The notes beneath the pieces are model-generated. The model was not told the origin of the DNA. It ran no database searches and worked only from the letters and a program-made list of their open reading frames with translations. This document shows positions 15,797 through 24,532 of a DNA stretch of 36,252 nt, piece after piece; the first letter of the stretch is position 1, and the number at the start of each line of letters is the position of its first letter. Position numbers and translations under genes: made by a program. Source of the stretch: an uncultured Lachnospiraceae bacterium (GTDB lineage: Bacteria > Bacillota > Clostridia > Lachnospirales > Lachnospiraceae); assembly GCA_910586095.1 (NCBI GenBank), contig CAJUHQ010000016.1, positions 1 through 36,252 on the forward strand, written 5' to 3'.

Positions 15797-16738
15797 TTGA
15801 GAACATACACAAAAAAGTTAAGTATTATTGTTCCTTGTTATAATGAGGAAGAGAGTATTCCAAAGTTTTATGAGAAGGCAGTGCAGCAGGAAACATTTTT
15901 TCATGCGCAAGATGTTGAGTTGGAATTTTTATTTATTAATGATGGTTCTAAGGATGGAACAGTCAGAGAGATAAAAAAGCTTCGCGAACGAGATGAACGC
16001 GTTCATCTTGTGTCTTTTTCACGCAATTTTGGAAAAGAAGCTGCTATCTTGGCAGGACTTGAACGGGCAAAGGGTGACTATAGTGTGCTGATGGATGCTG
16101 ATTTGCAAGATCCACCAGATCTTTTGCCAAAGATGTATGAGTATATTGAACAAGGTTATGATTCGGTGGCAACAAGACGCGTGGACCGAAAAGGAGAACC
16201 TCCGATACGCTCATTTTTTGCCAGATGTTTCTATGGGCTGATGCGAAAGATTTCTAAGACAGAGATCGTTGACGGAGCACGGGACTACAGGCTGATGACA
16301 AGACAAGTGACAGATTCAATCCTGGCAATGAAAGAGTATAATCGTTTTTCTAAAGGGATTTTTGGCTGGGTAGGATATGATACCAAATGGTTGGAATATG
16401 AAAATATAAAACGAGTAGCAGGGGAGACAAAGTGGTCTTTTTGGAAATTGTTTTTGTATTCTCTCGATGGAATTATGGCTTTTTCTACTGCACCCTTATC
16501 GATTGCGTCCGTATTTGGAATTTTATTTTGTATCGTGGCATTTGTGTTTATGATTTTTATCTTTGTGAAAGCACTGCTGTATGGAGATCCGGTGGCGGGG
16601 TGGCCTTCTATGATGTGCATTATCTCTCTGATTGGAGGGGTACAGCTTTTATGCCTGGGCATTATGGGGCAGTACATGAGCAAACTATATATGGAAGTAA
16701 AGAACAGGCCGAAATATCTTGTTAAGGAAGAATTTTAA
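15797..16738 (+). CDS. Membrane-anchored GT2 glycosyltransferase, GtrB/DPM1-like
   Basis: Family 2 glycosyltransferase of 313 residues resembling bactoprenol glucosyltransferases (GtrB/YkoT/YfdH), which charge undecaprenyl phosphate with a sugar for transfer outside. The N-terminal GT-A domain has SIIVPCYNEEESIPKFY, FINDGSKDGT, SFSRNFGKEAA and the metal-binding MDADLQDPPDLL. Two C-terminal membrane helices lie at about 228-253 and 265-288. The start is TTG at 15797, with AAAGGAGG 5 bp before. It ends 2 bp before the next glycosyltransferase. A flipped lipid-linked sugar could be used to decorate the polymer or another wall polymer. Confidence 0.88.
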   Translation: MRTYTKKLSIIVPCYNEEESIPKFYEKAVQQETFFHAQDVELEFLFINDGSKDGTVREIKKLRERDERVHLVSFSRNFGKEAAILAGLERAKGDYSVLMDADLQDPPDLLPKMYEYIEQGYDSVATRRVDRKGEPPIRSFFARCFYGLMRKISKTEIVDGARDYRLMTRQVTDSILAMKEYNRFSKGIFGWVGYDTKWLEYENIKRVAGETKWSFWKLFLYSLDGIMAFSTAPLSIASVFGILFCIVAFVFMIFIFVKALLYGDPVAGWPSMMCIISLIGGVQLLCLGIMGQYMSKLYMEVKNRPKYLVKEEF

Positions 16739-16740
16739 AT

Positions 16741-17523
16741 ATGGCGGATGGTAGAGAGGAATTAGTCAGTGTAGTGGTGCCTGTATATAATGCTGAAGCA
16801 TTTTTGGATGATACAATCCGTTGTGTGCAGGCACAAAGCTATACACAGTGGGAGTTGCTCTTAGTGGATGATTGTTCGACAGATCACAGCAAAGATGTGA
16901 TACGAAAACGAGGTGCAACAGACCCGCGAATCAAACTGATTGTACAGCCAGAAAACGGTGGGGCTGCAAAAGCGCGAAACCGTGGAATCACAGAAGCAAC
17001 AGGGCGCTATCTGTGTTTTTTGGATGCAGATGATATCTGGCTTCCTGACAAGCTAAAGATACAACTACGCTATCTGAATGAATTACAACAGACAGTGGAT
17101 GCTAATGCAGGATTTATATTTACAAGCTATGAGTTTGCTGATGAGAGCGGAACAGGTTTGGGAAAAGTGGTACATGTTCCGCAGACAATCACATATCGTG
17201 AGGCTCTTAAAAATACGACGATCTTTACTTCTACTGTGCTAATCGACAGGAGTATTATATCAGATCAGGATAGTAGCATGCCTTGTATAGCTAGTGAGGA
17301 TACAGCGACTTGGTGGCAGATTTTAAAGAGACATCCGATAGGATACGGACTTGACCACAATCTAGTAAAATATAGAAGAAGTGAAAATACCCTATCCTCC
17401 AACAAAGCAAAAGCAGTTAAAAGGATATGGGGACTTTACAGAAGACAGGAGAGGTTGTCTGTTATAAGAAGTGCGTATTATATGGTATTTTGGGCATTTC
17501 ATGCAGTGTTCAGACGGCTTTAG
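16741..17523 (+). CDS. Family 2 glycosyltransferase
   Basis: Cytoplasmic GT-A transferase of 260 residues. Motifs: VSVVVPVYNAEAFLDDTI, LLVDDCSTDHS, NGGAAKARNRGI and the metal-binding FLDADDIWLPDKL. The C-terminal half has the ASEDTATWWQIL acceptor-side motif seen in wall-polysaccharide transferases. It has no membrane helix but ends with a basic, aromatic stretch that could sit on the membrane. It begins 2 bp after the preceding gene's stop. Donor and acceptor cannot be told from sequence. Confidence 0.9.
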   Translation: MADGREELVSVVVPVYNAEAFLDDTIRCVQAQSYTQWELLLVDDCSTDHSKDVIRKRGATDPRIKLIVQPENGGAAKARNRGITEATGRYLCFLDADDIWLPDKLKIQLRYLNELQQTVDANAGFIFTSYEFADESGTGLGKVVHVPQTITYREALKNTTIFTSTVLIDRSIISDQDSSMPCIASEDTATWWQILKRHPIGYGLDHNLVKYRRSENTLSSNKAKAVKRIWGLYRRQERLSVIRSAYYMVFWAFHAVFRRL

Positions 17524-17581
17524 GAGTGGGATGGCTAAACTGAAATAATCCATTTCATTCAGGAGTTTGGAGGCAAGGAAA

Positions 17582-18976
17582 GTGGGACGATTAGAGGCAG
17601 CAAAAAGAGCAGTCATATTACAGATGGGATTGATTGGACTAGTGTTTCAGACCATTTTGTATATTTATGTCTGGCATAAAGTTTATAATGATATTATGCA
17701 AAGTAGTATGTGGAGAAGCTTTCATAAGAGGGGCTTTTGGCTTTTGGCTGCGGTTTACTTTATATTACTATTGTTTTTTACAGTCACGTATGGTGGTCTG
17801 AAGGTAGGATATTTAAAACCGATGGATGTATTTTTTTCGCAGGCGATTTCTTTGATCTGCGCTAACATAGTTTCCTATTTTCAGATTTCACTTTTGTCTT
17901 TAAAGTTAGTTACTCCATATCCATTACTCTTAATGATGATCGGGCAGATTGGTGCATCTGCTGTGTGGACGATGGTCAATGACAAGCTTTATAAACGTTT
18001 TTTTCCGCCTAAACGACTGTTGTTTATCAGTGGAGATCGGCCTACGGAGGAGATTCTTAGAAAATTTGAAACACGCAAAGACAAATACAATATTGTAAAG
18101 TGTGTGTATGAAAATAGAGGACAAGAACAACTTGAACAGGAAATTATTGATGGGTATGATGGCGTGATTTTATGGGATATTGACACCGCTTTGCGCAACA
18201 GATTGTTAAAATTTTGTTATAGTAAGGGTGTTCGCATCTATATGATGCCCAAGATACCAGACATTATGATTAAGGGATCAGATCAGCTGCATCTTTTTGA
18301 TACGCCTATTTTACTGACGCGAGAGTATTCTATGACATTGGAACAACGGTTTATCAAGCGGTTCATTGATGTGACATGTGCGCTGATTTTGATCGTTGTG
18401 ACTTCTCCTTTTATGGTAATTACGGCTATAGCGATCAAGCTTTATGACGGTGGTCCCGTGCTGTACAAGCAGGTGCGTTGTACGCGTGATATGCGGGAGT
18501 TTCGGATTTTGAAGTTTCGAAGCATGCGCACAGACGCGGAGAGAGATGGAGTGGCTAGATTAGCAGCTAAAAATGACAGTCGTATCACACCGATAGGAAA
18601 GTTTATCAGAAAGGTTCGATTGGATGAACTACCGCAGTTGTTTAACATAGTAAATGGGGAAATGTCTTTTATCGGACCTAGACCCGAACGACCTGAAATT
18701 ATACAACAGTATCAGGAAGATATGCCCGAGTTTACCTTTCGGACAAAGGTTAAGGCAGGACTTGCAGGATATGCACAAGTTTATGGCAAATATAATACGA
18801 CACCATATGATAAGCTCAAACTAGATTTGTTTTATATTGAAAATTATAGTGTGTGGCTGGATTTGAAGTTGATGCTTCTCACACTCAAGATCTTGTTTCA
18901 ATCTGACAGTACAGAAGGGGTGGAGGAAAATCAGACGACAGCCATGAAAGAGAGTACAATAAGTGAAAAAAAGTGA
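17582..18976 (+). CDS. Polyprenyl-phosphate sugar-1-phosphate transferase (initiating transferase)
   Basis: Membrane enzyme that moves a sugar-1-phosphate from a nucleotide sugar to undecaprenyl phosphate, the first step of repeat-unit synthesis. About 464 residues with several N-terminal membrane helices (about 15-120), a CoA-binding-like central domain, and the C-terminal bacterial sugar transferase domain beginning KRFIDVTCALILIVVTSPF. Catalytic motifs are present: YKQVR, FRILKFRSM, RVRLDELPQ-like (KVRLDELPQLFN), MSFIGPRPERP and KAGLAGYAQVYGKYNT. The frame is open to a TTG at 17567, but GGAGG at 17569-17573 suits the GTG at 17582 (8-bp spacing), which I prefer. The sugar is not predictable with confidence. 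Confidence 0.92.
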   Translation: MGRLEAAKRAVILQMGLIGLVFQTILYIYVWHKVYNDIMQSSMWRSFHKRGFWLLAAVYFILLLFFTVTYGGLKVGYLKPMDVFFSQAISLICANIVSYFQISLLSLKLVTPYPLLLMMIGQIGASAVWTMVNDKLYKRFFPPKRLLFISGDRPTEEILRKFETRKDKYNIVKCVYENRGQEQLEQEIIDGYDGVILWDIDTALRNRLLKFCYSKGVRIYMMPKIPDIMIKGSDQLHLFDTPILLTREYSMTLEQRFIKRFIDVTCALILIVVTSPFMVITAIAIKLYDGGPVLYKQVRCTRDMREFRILKFRSMRTDAERDGVARLAAKNDSRITPIGKFIRKVRLDELPQLFNIVNGEMSFIGPRPERPEIIQQYQEDMPEFTFRTKVKAGLAGYAQVYGKYNTTPYDKLKLDLFYIENYSVWLDLKLMLLTLKILFQSDSTEGVEENQTTAMKESTISEKK

Positions 18977-18998
18977 AACGGCCAGAGGGAGATGAACT

Positions 18999-20030
18999 AT
19001 GCCAGACTATCAGGAAGAACGGTGGCAACAAGGAGTGGATAGCAAAGCTCTCCTTGTGGTGGTGTTACAGAAACTACCCATGCTGCTTATTGTAGCTATT
19101 GTTGGAGCGATTGTAGCAAGTGGTATTCATTTGTTTACAGTTTTTGTGGCGTCGCGCAATGTTATGTATGTTTCCGAGACAGAGTATTATATAGAGTTTG
19201 CAGAAGGCAGATATGAGGCAAAGGACTATTATAATGACTTCACATGGAATGATGTCATCGCTACAGATTTGATTCTGGGAGTGATGATGGAGCACTTAGA
19301 AAACAATGAAGTGCGAAAAGAAGTAAAAAATATGATAACAGCTGATATTTTATCGGATGTACGCTATTTGACAATTACAATTAGAGATCAAGATCCACAA
19401 AGAGTAGAGCGTGTTGAGGCAGCGTTTCAAGCATCGCTTGAAGCATTTGGCACTCAGAAGAAGGAATTTGATTCTATTTATAAGATTGAAGATTCTGGGA
19501 TTGTACAGGAACATATCCCATTCTTTGCATGGAGAGCTGCCGCATTAGGAGCTGTGTTGGCATCAGGTATCATATTGTTTCGTATATTGTTTCGATTTGG
19601 CATTGGCTCATCATTTTATACGAAGACACAGATTACAAATGTATTGGGAGTGCCTGTATATGGTATGACTTTTGTGGGAGACACTGATGGTAAGTTGGCC
19701 TCTTTTGTGACACGACAGGAAGAACAGCTTCGCAGTAGTATAAAAGCGCTTTGCGAACACTATGAATCCTTGTGTGTGATGGATGCTTGTGGTGGACAGG
19801 AGGCGGAAGCATTTTTGCGGCGTATGCACGCAGACAAAGATGAAGAGTTGTCTAGAATAGAAGTGTATGACAATAGATCGCAAGCGGCTATTGTAGTAGT
19901 TATCCCATTTGGGGTGTCATATAGGGAAAAAATTATGAATGAGATCTATGATGCAAAGTTACAAGGTGCTACAATTGTCGGTGCATTTTTAATCAATGTA
20001 GATGGGACGTGGGCAAGGTTGTATTATTAG
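18999..20030 (+). CDS. Wzz-like chain-length protein fused to a degenerate BY-kinase-like domain
   Basis: A 343-residue protein with two membrane helices, about 26-50 (LPMLLIVAIVGAIVASGI) and about 172-196 (WRAAALGAVLASGIILF), flanking an outer loop, as in Wzz/YveK co-polymerases. After the second helix the sequence looks like the shape of a tyrosine BY-kinase: VLGVPVYG, LRSSIKALCEHYESLCVMDA, and a terminal AAIVVVIPFGVSYREKI ... GATIVGAFLINVD, ending RLYY. The kinase Walker A (GxxxxGKS/T) and Walker A' are missing, so I expect no ATP hydrolysis. It would set polymer length together with the polymerase. The Wzz part is solid; the kinase relation is inference from pattern. Confidence 0.8.
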   Translation: MPDYQEERWQQGVDSKALLVVVLQKLPMLLIVAIVGAIVASGIHLFTVFVASRNVMYVSETEYYIEFAEGRYEAKDYYNDFTWNDVIATDLILGVMMEHLENNEVRKEVKNMITADILSDVRYLTITIRDQDPQRVERVEAAFQASLEAFGTQKKEFDSIYKIEDSGIVQEHIPFFAWRAAALGAVLASGIILFRILFRFGIGSSFYTKTQITNVLGVPVYGMTFVGDTDGKLASFVTRQEEQLRSSIKALCEHYESLCVMDACGGQEAEAFLRRMHADKDEELSRIEVYDNRSQAAIVVVIPFGVSYREKIMNEIYDAKLQGATIVGAFLINVDGTWARLYY

Positions 20031-20061
20031 TGCAGACCACAAGAAAGGCATGGTTATTTGT

Positions 20062-20844
20062 ATGAATCTACAAGTACTGATATCCGCAGTGGGGGAGGAT
20101 GTAAAAACCCTAGCACAACGCATGAATCTAGAGAGTGATGCGATTATCATCAATCAGACAGATCATTTTGGTTATGAAACATATCAATATAATGGTAGGT
20201 GTATTCAATGTTACGAATTTGAAGAGAAGGGCGTGGGATTGAGCCGTAACAATGCGCTGTTGCGTGCCAATGCAGATATTGTGTTGTTTTCAGATGAAGA
20301 TATTGTGTACGATAAAGGATATGAAAAGAAGGTACTCGACGCGTTTGTGGCACACCCAGAGGCGGATTTTTTGCTGTTTAATATGCGTGTGGGCAAACAG
20401 CGGGCAACCTATGATACTAAAAATTATCATCGTGTTCATCTGTGGAATTCTGGGCGTTACCCCACCTATTCGTTTGCTATTCGGCGTGCAAAAATTCATG
20501 CTTCGCGCATCACATTTTCACTTTTGTTTGGAGGCGGAGCCTTGTATAGCAACGGAGAGGACAGCCTTTTTTTGAGGGATTGCCTTCGCTATGGGTTTCG
20601 AGTATATGCAACAGATGTTGAGTTGGGAGCTGAACGCGAACGCGAGTCTACATGGTTTCGGGGATATACCAACAAATTTTTTGTAGATCGCGGAGTCTTG
20701 TATCATTTTTTGTATGGAAAGTTGGCGTATCCAATGGCAGTGCGCTTTATCATGGCTCATGGAAAGATTATGTGTCAGGAAATCTCCAGAAAAAAGGCGT
20801 TAGCACTGATGAAAAAAGGAATTTCATTGGCTTCTCAAAAATAA
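20062..20844 (+). CDS. GT2-like (GT-A) glycosyltransferase
   Basis: About 260 residues with partial family 2 character: NLQVLISAVGEDV at the start, a KGVGLSRNNALLRANADIV segment like the NxGxxxARNxG motif, and FSDEDIVYDKGY as the metal-binding DxD equivalent. FGGGALYSNGEDSLFLRDC in the middle is the usual acceptor/catalytic region with the ED pair. The frame is open from 20002; ATG at 20050 is only 1 bp from the AAGAAAGG site and ATG 20062 is 13 bp away, so the start is uncertain; 20062 places the beta strand at the N-terminus. It follows the Wzz-like gene and precedes the polymerase. Confidence 0.78.
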   Translation: MNLQVLISAVGEDVKTLAQRMNLESDAIIINQTDHFGYETYQYNGRCIQCYEFEEKGVGLSRNNALLRANADIVLFSDEDIVYDKGYEKKVLDAFVAHPEADFLLFNMRVGKQRATYDTKNYHRVHLWNSGRYPTYSFAIRRAKIHASRITFSLLFGGGALYSNGEDSLFLRDCLRYGFRVYATDVELGAERERESTWFRGYTNKFFVDRGVLYHFLYGKLAYPMAVRFIMAHGKIMCQEISRKKALALMKKGISLASQK

Positions 20845-20861
20845 TATTGGGGGATTGATGT

Positions 20862-22019
20862 GTGGCTTTTGATAGAGGATGCTCTATTTTGTTTTATATG
20901 TTGATTGCAGTATTGACATGTTGGATGGTCTATCAGATGGAGATGCTTCCTAATGGGCGTCTGGCGTCAGGGTGGACTTGTGGATATAGAACACAGGCAG
21001 CGTACAAGAACCGGTTGCTGATGACTGGAATTTTTGTGATCCTTTTTGGAGTGATGGCGCTTCGGTTTGATATTGGGAATGATTACAGACAGTATACACA
21101 GACAGCGCACGAGGCATATGTAGGCGGTTATGTAGTGACAGAGGCTGGATTTAACATAGTAGTAAGGCTGGTTTATGGGCTAGCTGGCTGGGAATGTTAC
21201 GAAGCCGTGTTTGCATTGTTTGCATTTTTTACTCTATGGTTTTTCCTAAAGGCATTGAGTCAGCAGAGTGTATGTTTTGCGCAATCCTTTTTTCTTTTTA
21301 TGACATTGGGATTGTATTTTCAGACATTTAATACTGTACGATATTATCTTGCACTGGCGATAGCATTATTTTCTATTCGATATGTGTTGGGTAAAGATTT
21401 CATTAAATTTGTTTTTTGGATAGGAATAGCAGCTCTATTTCATAAATCTGTGCTGTTGGTAATACCAATCTATTGGGTAGCTGCTCTAGAGTGGAAAAAA
21501 TGGCACATACTAGTAGGAACTTTATTGTGTGTGGTGTGCTTTGTGGCAAAAGGACCATTGTTGACTCTCGCGCTGATACTATATCCATCTTATAAAAATA
21601 CAGTGTATCTAGAGGGAGGTTGGAGCCTGACTAGTGTTGTCCGTATAGCGGCTGTTTTGGGGTTTTATCTGTGGTTTTGCATGTATATGGGGAAAGAAGC
21701 CAGAGACAAAAGCTGGTATAGAGAGCTTCGATTGTATGGACAGTTGAATCTGTTGGCGCTTGCGGCGAGCACATTTTTTTCTTTTTTGCCTGTAGTGACA
21801 CGGATTGCCTATTATTTTAGTGTACCACAGCTTTTGTTGATTCCATTGATTCTTCGCAATATTGAGGACTTGCGCGTGCAAAAGAGAGCACAAAGGATAG
21901 TGGGGATTTTGTGCATTGGATATTTTATAGTATTTTTGTTACAGGCACACCGTGATGGGATTGGGCTTCTTCCATATAGAAGTTGGCTTTTTGAGACAAA
22001 TCGATATCAATATAAATAA
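20862..22019 (+). CDS. EpsG-family polysaccharide polymerase (Wzy-like)
   Basis: Integral membrane protein of 385 residues with about ten hydrophobic segments. The motif ALRFDIGNDYRQYTQ after the second helix, followed by AGFNIVVRLVY, is typical of EpsG/Wzy-like polymerases, as is FNTVRYYLALAIALFSIRYV. It would join lipid-linked repeat units on the outer face of the membrane. The start is GTG at 20862 with GGGGGA 7 bp before. It follows the Wzz-like length regulator in close proximity. No conventional Wzx flippase is in the window; an ABC-type exporter further on may fill that role. Confidence 0.85.
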   Translation: MAFDRGCSILFYMLIAVLTCWMVYQMEMLPNGRLASGWTCGYRTQAAYKNRLLMTGIFVILFGVMALRFDIGNDYRQYTQTAHEAYVGGYVVTEAGFNIVVRLVYGLAGWECYEAVFALFAFFTLWFFLKALSQQSVCFAQSFFLFMTLGLYFQTFNTVRYYLALAIALFSIRYVLGKDFIKFVFWIGIAALFHKSVLLVIPIYWVAALEWKKWHILVGTLLCVVCFVAKGPLLTLALILYPSYKNTVYLEGGWSLTSVVRIAAVLGFYLWFCMYMGKEARDKSWYRELRLYGQLNLLALAASTFFSFLPVVTRIAYYFSVPQLLLIPLILRNIEDLRVQKRAQRIVGILCIGYFIVFLLQAHRDGIGLLPYRSWLFETNRYQYK

Positions 22020-22043
22020 CTTAAAGTTGAATTTTTCTATATG

Positions 22044-22099
22044 AGTTTTGCGTACATGACAGTTGAGTTAGTAACGTGTCCCACAACTGACACATAGAT
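22044..22099 (+). other. Competing short inverted repeats between polymerase and next transferase
   Basis: CAGTTG / CAACTG arms (about 22060 and 22085) and a GTGTC-CCACAACT-GACAC hairpin share the segment CAACTGACAC, so only one can form at a time. They lie in the 97-bp gap before the GT2 gene at 22117. The stems are short; a switch is possible, but chance is also possible. Confidence 0.3.
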
Positions 22100-22116
22100 G
22101 GGCACAAGAGCAGGAA

Positions 22117-22968
22117 ATGGAGACAGAGTTGAAAGATGAGATTGTTTACAGTATTATTGTAGTTTGCTTAAATGCAGGAAAAAGATTGCGGGATACAGTT
22201 GAAAGCATTATCGCACAGAATTATAATGGATATGAGATTATTGTGAAAGATGGTGGATCTACAGATCAATCTGTAGAGAGGCTGCGCAAGTGTTTTGCTT
22301 CAGACAAGATTAAGATTACAGTTCAGAAGGATGCAGGGATCTATGATGCTATGAACCAGGCCGTGCAACTGGCAAGGGGAGAGTATTTTTTATTTCTAAA
22401 TGCAGGGGATAGTTTTTATGACGCAACTGTTCTAGAAAAAATAACAGATGAGATTAAAAAGTTAAGAAGTGATAATAAAAAAGCAGATATTGTGTATGGG
22501 AATATGTATCATAAAGCGCTTCAGACAGTGATTTTTGCGGCTCCTTCAATCAATGAGTTTGTCTGTTATCGCAATGTTCCTTGTCATCAGACTTGTTTTT
22601 ATCACAGAAGTCTGTTTGCAGTGCGCGGATATGATTTAAAGTACAATGTGAGAGCAGACTATGAACACTTTTTATGGTGCTATTATAAACAGCAGGCTTC
22701 CTGTTGTTATGTGCCAGTTCTTGTGGCTTCTTATGAGGGCGGCGGGTACTCAGAGACTAAGGAGAATAAAAAGCGTTCACGATATCAGCATCGTGAGATT
22801 GTGGTTCATTATATGGGAAGGAAAAAGGCGAACCAGTACAGGATGATTATGTTTTTGACCTTAGCGCCGCTTCGCAGCGCGATAGCGCAAAGCAAACACC
22901 TGTCAAAAGTTTATAATGCCTTAAAAACTGTGATTTACACCATGAAGAACAGGAAAGGAAAGGGATAA
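22117..22968 (+). CDS. Family 2 glycosyltransferase, WcaE-like
   Basis: GT-A transferase of 283 residues. The N-terminus reads YSIIVVCLNAGKRLRDTVES, then IIVKDGGSTDQSVE and the characteristic QKDAGIYDAMNQAV with FLNAGDSFYD as metal-binding region. This DAGIYDAMN form is typical of the WcaE/colanic-acid-type subgroup of family 2. A conserved PCHQTCFYHRSLF and NVRADYEHFLW follow. The ribosome-binding site (GAGCAGGAA) is weak. It is 3 bp before the next transferase. Donor sugar unknown. Confidence 0.88.
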   Translation: METELKDEIVYSIIVVCLNAGKRLRDTVESIIAQNYNGYEIIVKDGGSTDQSVERLRKCFASDKIKITVQKDAGIYDAMNQAVQLARGEYFLFLNAGDSFYDATVLEKITDEIKKLRSDNKKADIVYGNMYHKALQTVIFAAPSINEFVCYRNVPCHQTCFYHRSLFAVRGYDLKYNVRADYEHFLWCYYKQQASCCYVPVLVASYEGGGYSETKENKKRSRYQHREIVVHYMGRKKANQYRMIMFLTLAPLRSAIAQSKHLSKVYNALKTVIYTMKNRKGKG

Positions 22969-22970
22969 TT

Positions 22971-24269
22971 GTGAGAATTCTGTGGCTGTGTAATATTATG
23001 CTTCCATTTATAGCAAAAAGCCTAGGACAAAAGATTGTGGTAAAGGAAGGCTGGCTTTCGGGACTTGCCAATAAATTGCGGGTATATCGGAAGCAAAATA
23101 ACATAACATTTGCGATTTGTTTTCCTGCCTCAGACAATTTAGGGATTGTAAAGGATGATACCTCTTTATTTGTAAAAAATAGTGCAGAGGGGGTACAATA
23201 TTATATATTTCGTGAAGATACCACACATCCAGAGCAATATGATACGGAGATAGAGAAAAGTCTAAAAGCAGTGATTGCAGATTTTAAACCAGATATAGTT
23301 CATATATTTGGCACAGAATATCCACATACGCTTGCTTGTGTGAAGGCGTTTAATCGGCCAGCGCGAACGCTGATTGGTATACAGGGATTGTGCAGTGCGA
23401 TTGCGGATGTCTATATGGCGGATCTGCCCTATTCTGTACAAAAGAAAAAAACAGTTCGTGATATCTTAAAAAAAGATGGTCTGCTAGAACAGCAAGCAAA
23501 GTTTGTAAAACGCGGGGAATACGAGAAGGAAGCTCTTGCTCTTGTAGGGCATGTAACAGGTAGAACAGATTTTGACAGAGAAATGACAGCCAAATTAGCG
23601 CCCCTTGCAACGTATCATTTTATGAACGAGACACTGCGAGCAGATTTTTATAATGACTGTTGGAATATTGATAGAATTGAGCGCTATTCTCTGTTTTTGA
23701 GTCAAGGCAACTATCCTATTAAGGGACTTCACTATGTGTTAGATATTCTTCCAGAAATTGTTGAGAAGTATGGCAATACAGTGGTGTATGTGGCGGGAGA
23801 TATGATTACGGCACATGACAGTATTATAGAGAAATTTAAGTTGTCGGGATATGGAAAATATCTTCTCAAACAGATTAAACAGTATCGATTAGAAGACCAT
23901 GTCAAGTTTGTGGGAAGATTAAGCTCAGATAGAATGTGTGCTAGATTATTAAAAACGCATGTATTTTTATGTCCTTCCGCTATAGAAAATTCTCCAAATT
24001 CTGTGGGAGAAGCAATGCTTTTGGGTGTGCCAGTAGTATCTACGGATGTAGGGGGTGTACACAATCTGTTGGATGATGGCAGAGATGGATTGCTCTATTC
24101 AAAAGAGCAACCAGAACAGCTTCGCGATGCGATTCTTAGCATTTTTGAGGATGACAAACTTGCTATGTCTATGTCCTCCAATGCTAGGGCACATGCGCTT
24201 AGAACGCATGATCCTGAGACTAACTATCGAACACTTTTAGGAATTTACAATCAGATTGTGCGCTATTAA
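22971..24269 (+). CDS. Family 4 glycosyltransferase
   Basis: GT-B, retaining family 4 transferase of 432 residues. The N-terminal half has IVHIFGTEYPHTL and a GIQGLCSAIADVY acceptor region; the C-terminal half has the family 1/4 domain with FLSQGNYPIKGLHYVL, HVKFVGRLSSDRM and the nucleotide-binding FLCPSAIENSPNSVGEAMLLGVPVVSTDVGG. The E-x7-E pair is present in that segment (IENSPNSVGEAM). Start is GTG at 22971, preceded by AAAGGG. It is the last gene before the repeat region at 24317-24513. Confidence 0.9.
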   Translation: MRILWLCNIMLPFIAKSLGQKIVVKEGWLSGLANKLRVYRKQNNITFAICFPASDNLGIVKDDTSLFVKNSAEGVQYYIFREDTTHPEQYDTEIEKSLKAVIADFKPDIVHIFGTEYPHTLACVKAFNRPARTLIGIQGLCSAIADVYMADLPYSVQKKKTVRDILKKDGLLEQQAKFVKRGEYEKEALALVGHVTGRTDFDREMTAKLAPLATYHFMNETLRADFYNDCWNIDRIERYSLFLSQGNYPIKGLHYVLDILPEIVEKYGNTVVYVAGDMITAHDSIIEKFKLSGYGKYLLKQIKQYRLEDHVKFVGRLSSDRMCARLLKTHVFLCPSAIENSPNSVGEAMLLGVPVVSTDVGGVHNLLDDGRDGLLYSKEQPEQLRDAILSIFEDDKLAMSMSSNARAHALRTHDPETNYRTLLGIYNQIVRY

Positions 24270-24316
24270 ATTGACAAATCTCTGATTTTTTAGTTGGCAG
24301 TTTGTACAAGAGAGAT

Positions 24317-24446
24317 AGCGTGAAATATAAAATTTCACCCATCCTGATTTGTACGCCTGCTAAAGCAGGCAGATGGGAGTTAGTGTGAAATATAAAATTT
24401 CACCCATCCTGATTGGAGTGCCCGCTAAAGCGGGCAGATGGGAGTT
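24317..24446 (+). repeat. Two tandem 65-bp repeats, each with two hairpins and a covarying stem
   Basis: Copy 1 is 24317-24381 and copy 2 is 24382-24446, with 7 differences in 65 positions. Each copy has a first hairpin GTGAAAT-ATAAA-ATTTCAC and a second with outer arms CCCATC / GATGGG around an inner stem. The inner stem is GCCTGC-TAAA-GCAGGC in copy 1 (24355-24370) and GCCCGC-TAAA-GCGGGC in copy 2 (24420-24435): a T-A pair became C-G on both sides, a compensatory change showing that base pairing matters. No T-tract follows, so these are not plain terminators. Confidence 0.9.
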
Positions 24447-24447
24447 A

Positions 24448-24513
24448 GTGTGAGAAGAGTTTCTAACTGCTCACAGTAAAGGCTGTTTCACAGAGAAACT
24501 CTAAGTCTCACAC
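24448..24513 (+). repeat. Third, longer hairpin following the tandem repeats
   Basis: Arms GTGTGAGA (24448-24455) plus AGAGTTTCT (24456-24464) pair with AGAAACTCT (24494-24502) and TCTCACAC (24506-24513), a 17-bp stem with one 3-base bulge. The left arm starts with the same TTAGTGTGA sequence that starts copy 2 of the 65-bp repeat, as if a third unit had been replaced. It ends 19 bp before the next gene and is followed by a purine-rich stretch, not T residues. Confidence 0.8.
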
Positions 24514-24532
24514 AAGAAAAAAGAAGGGAAGA

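Noticed and set aside
24317..24446. Tandem repeats considered as a CRISPR array
   Set aside because: Only two directly abutting units, no spacers, and internal hairpins unlike CRISPR repeats.
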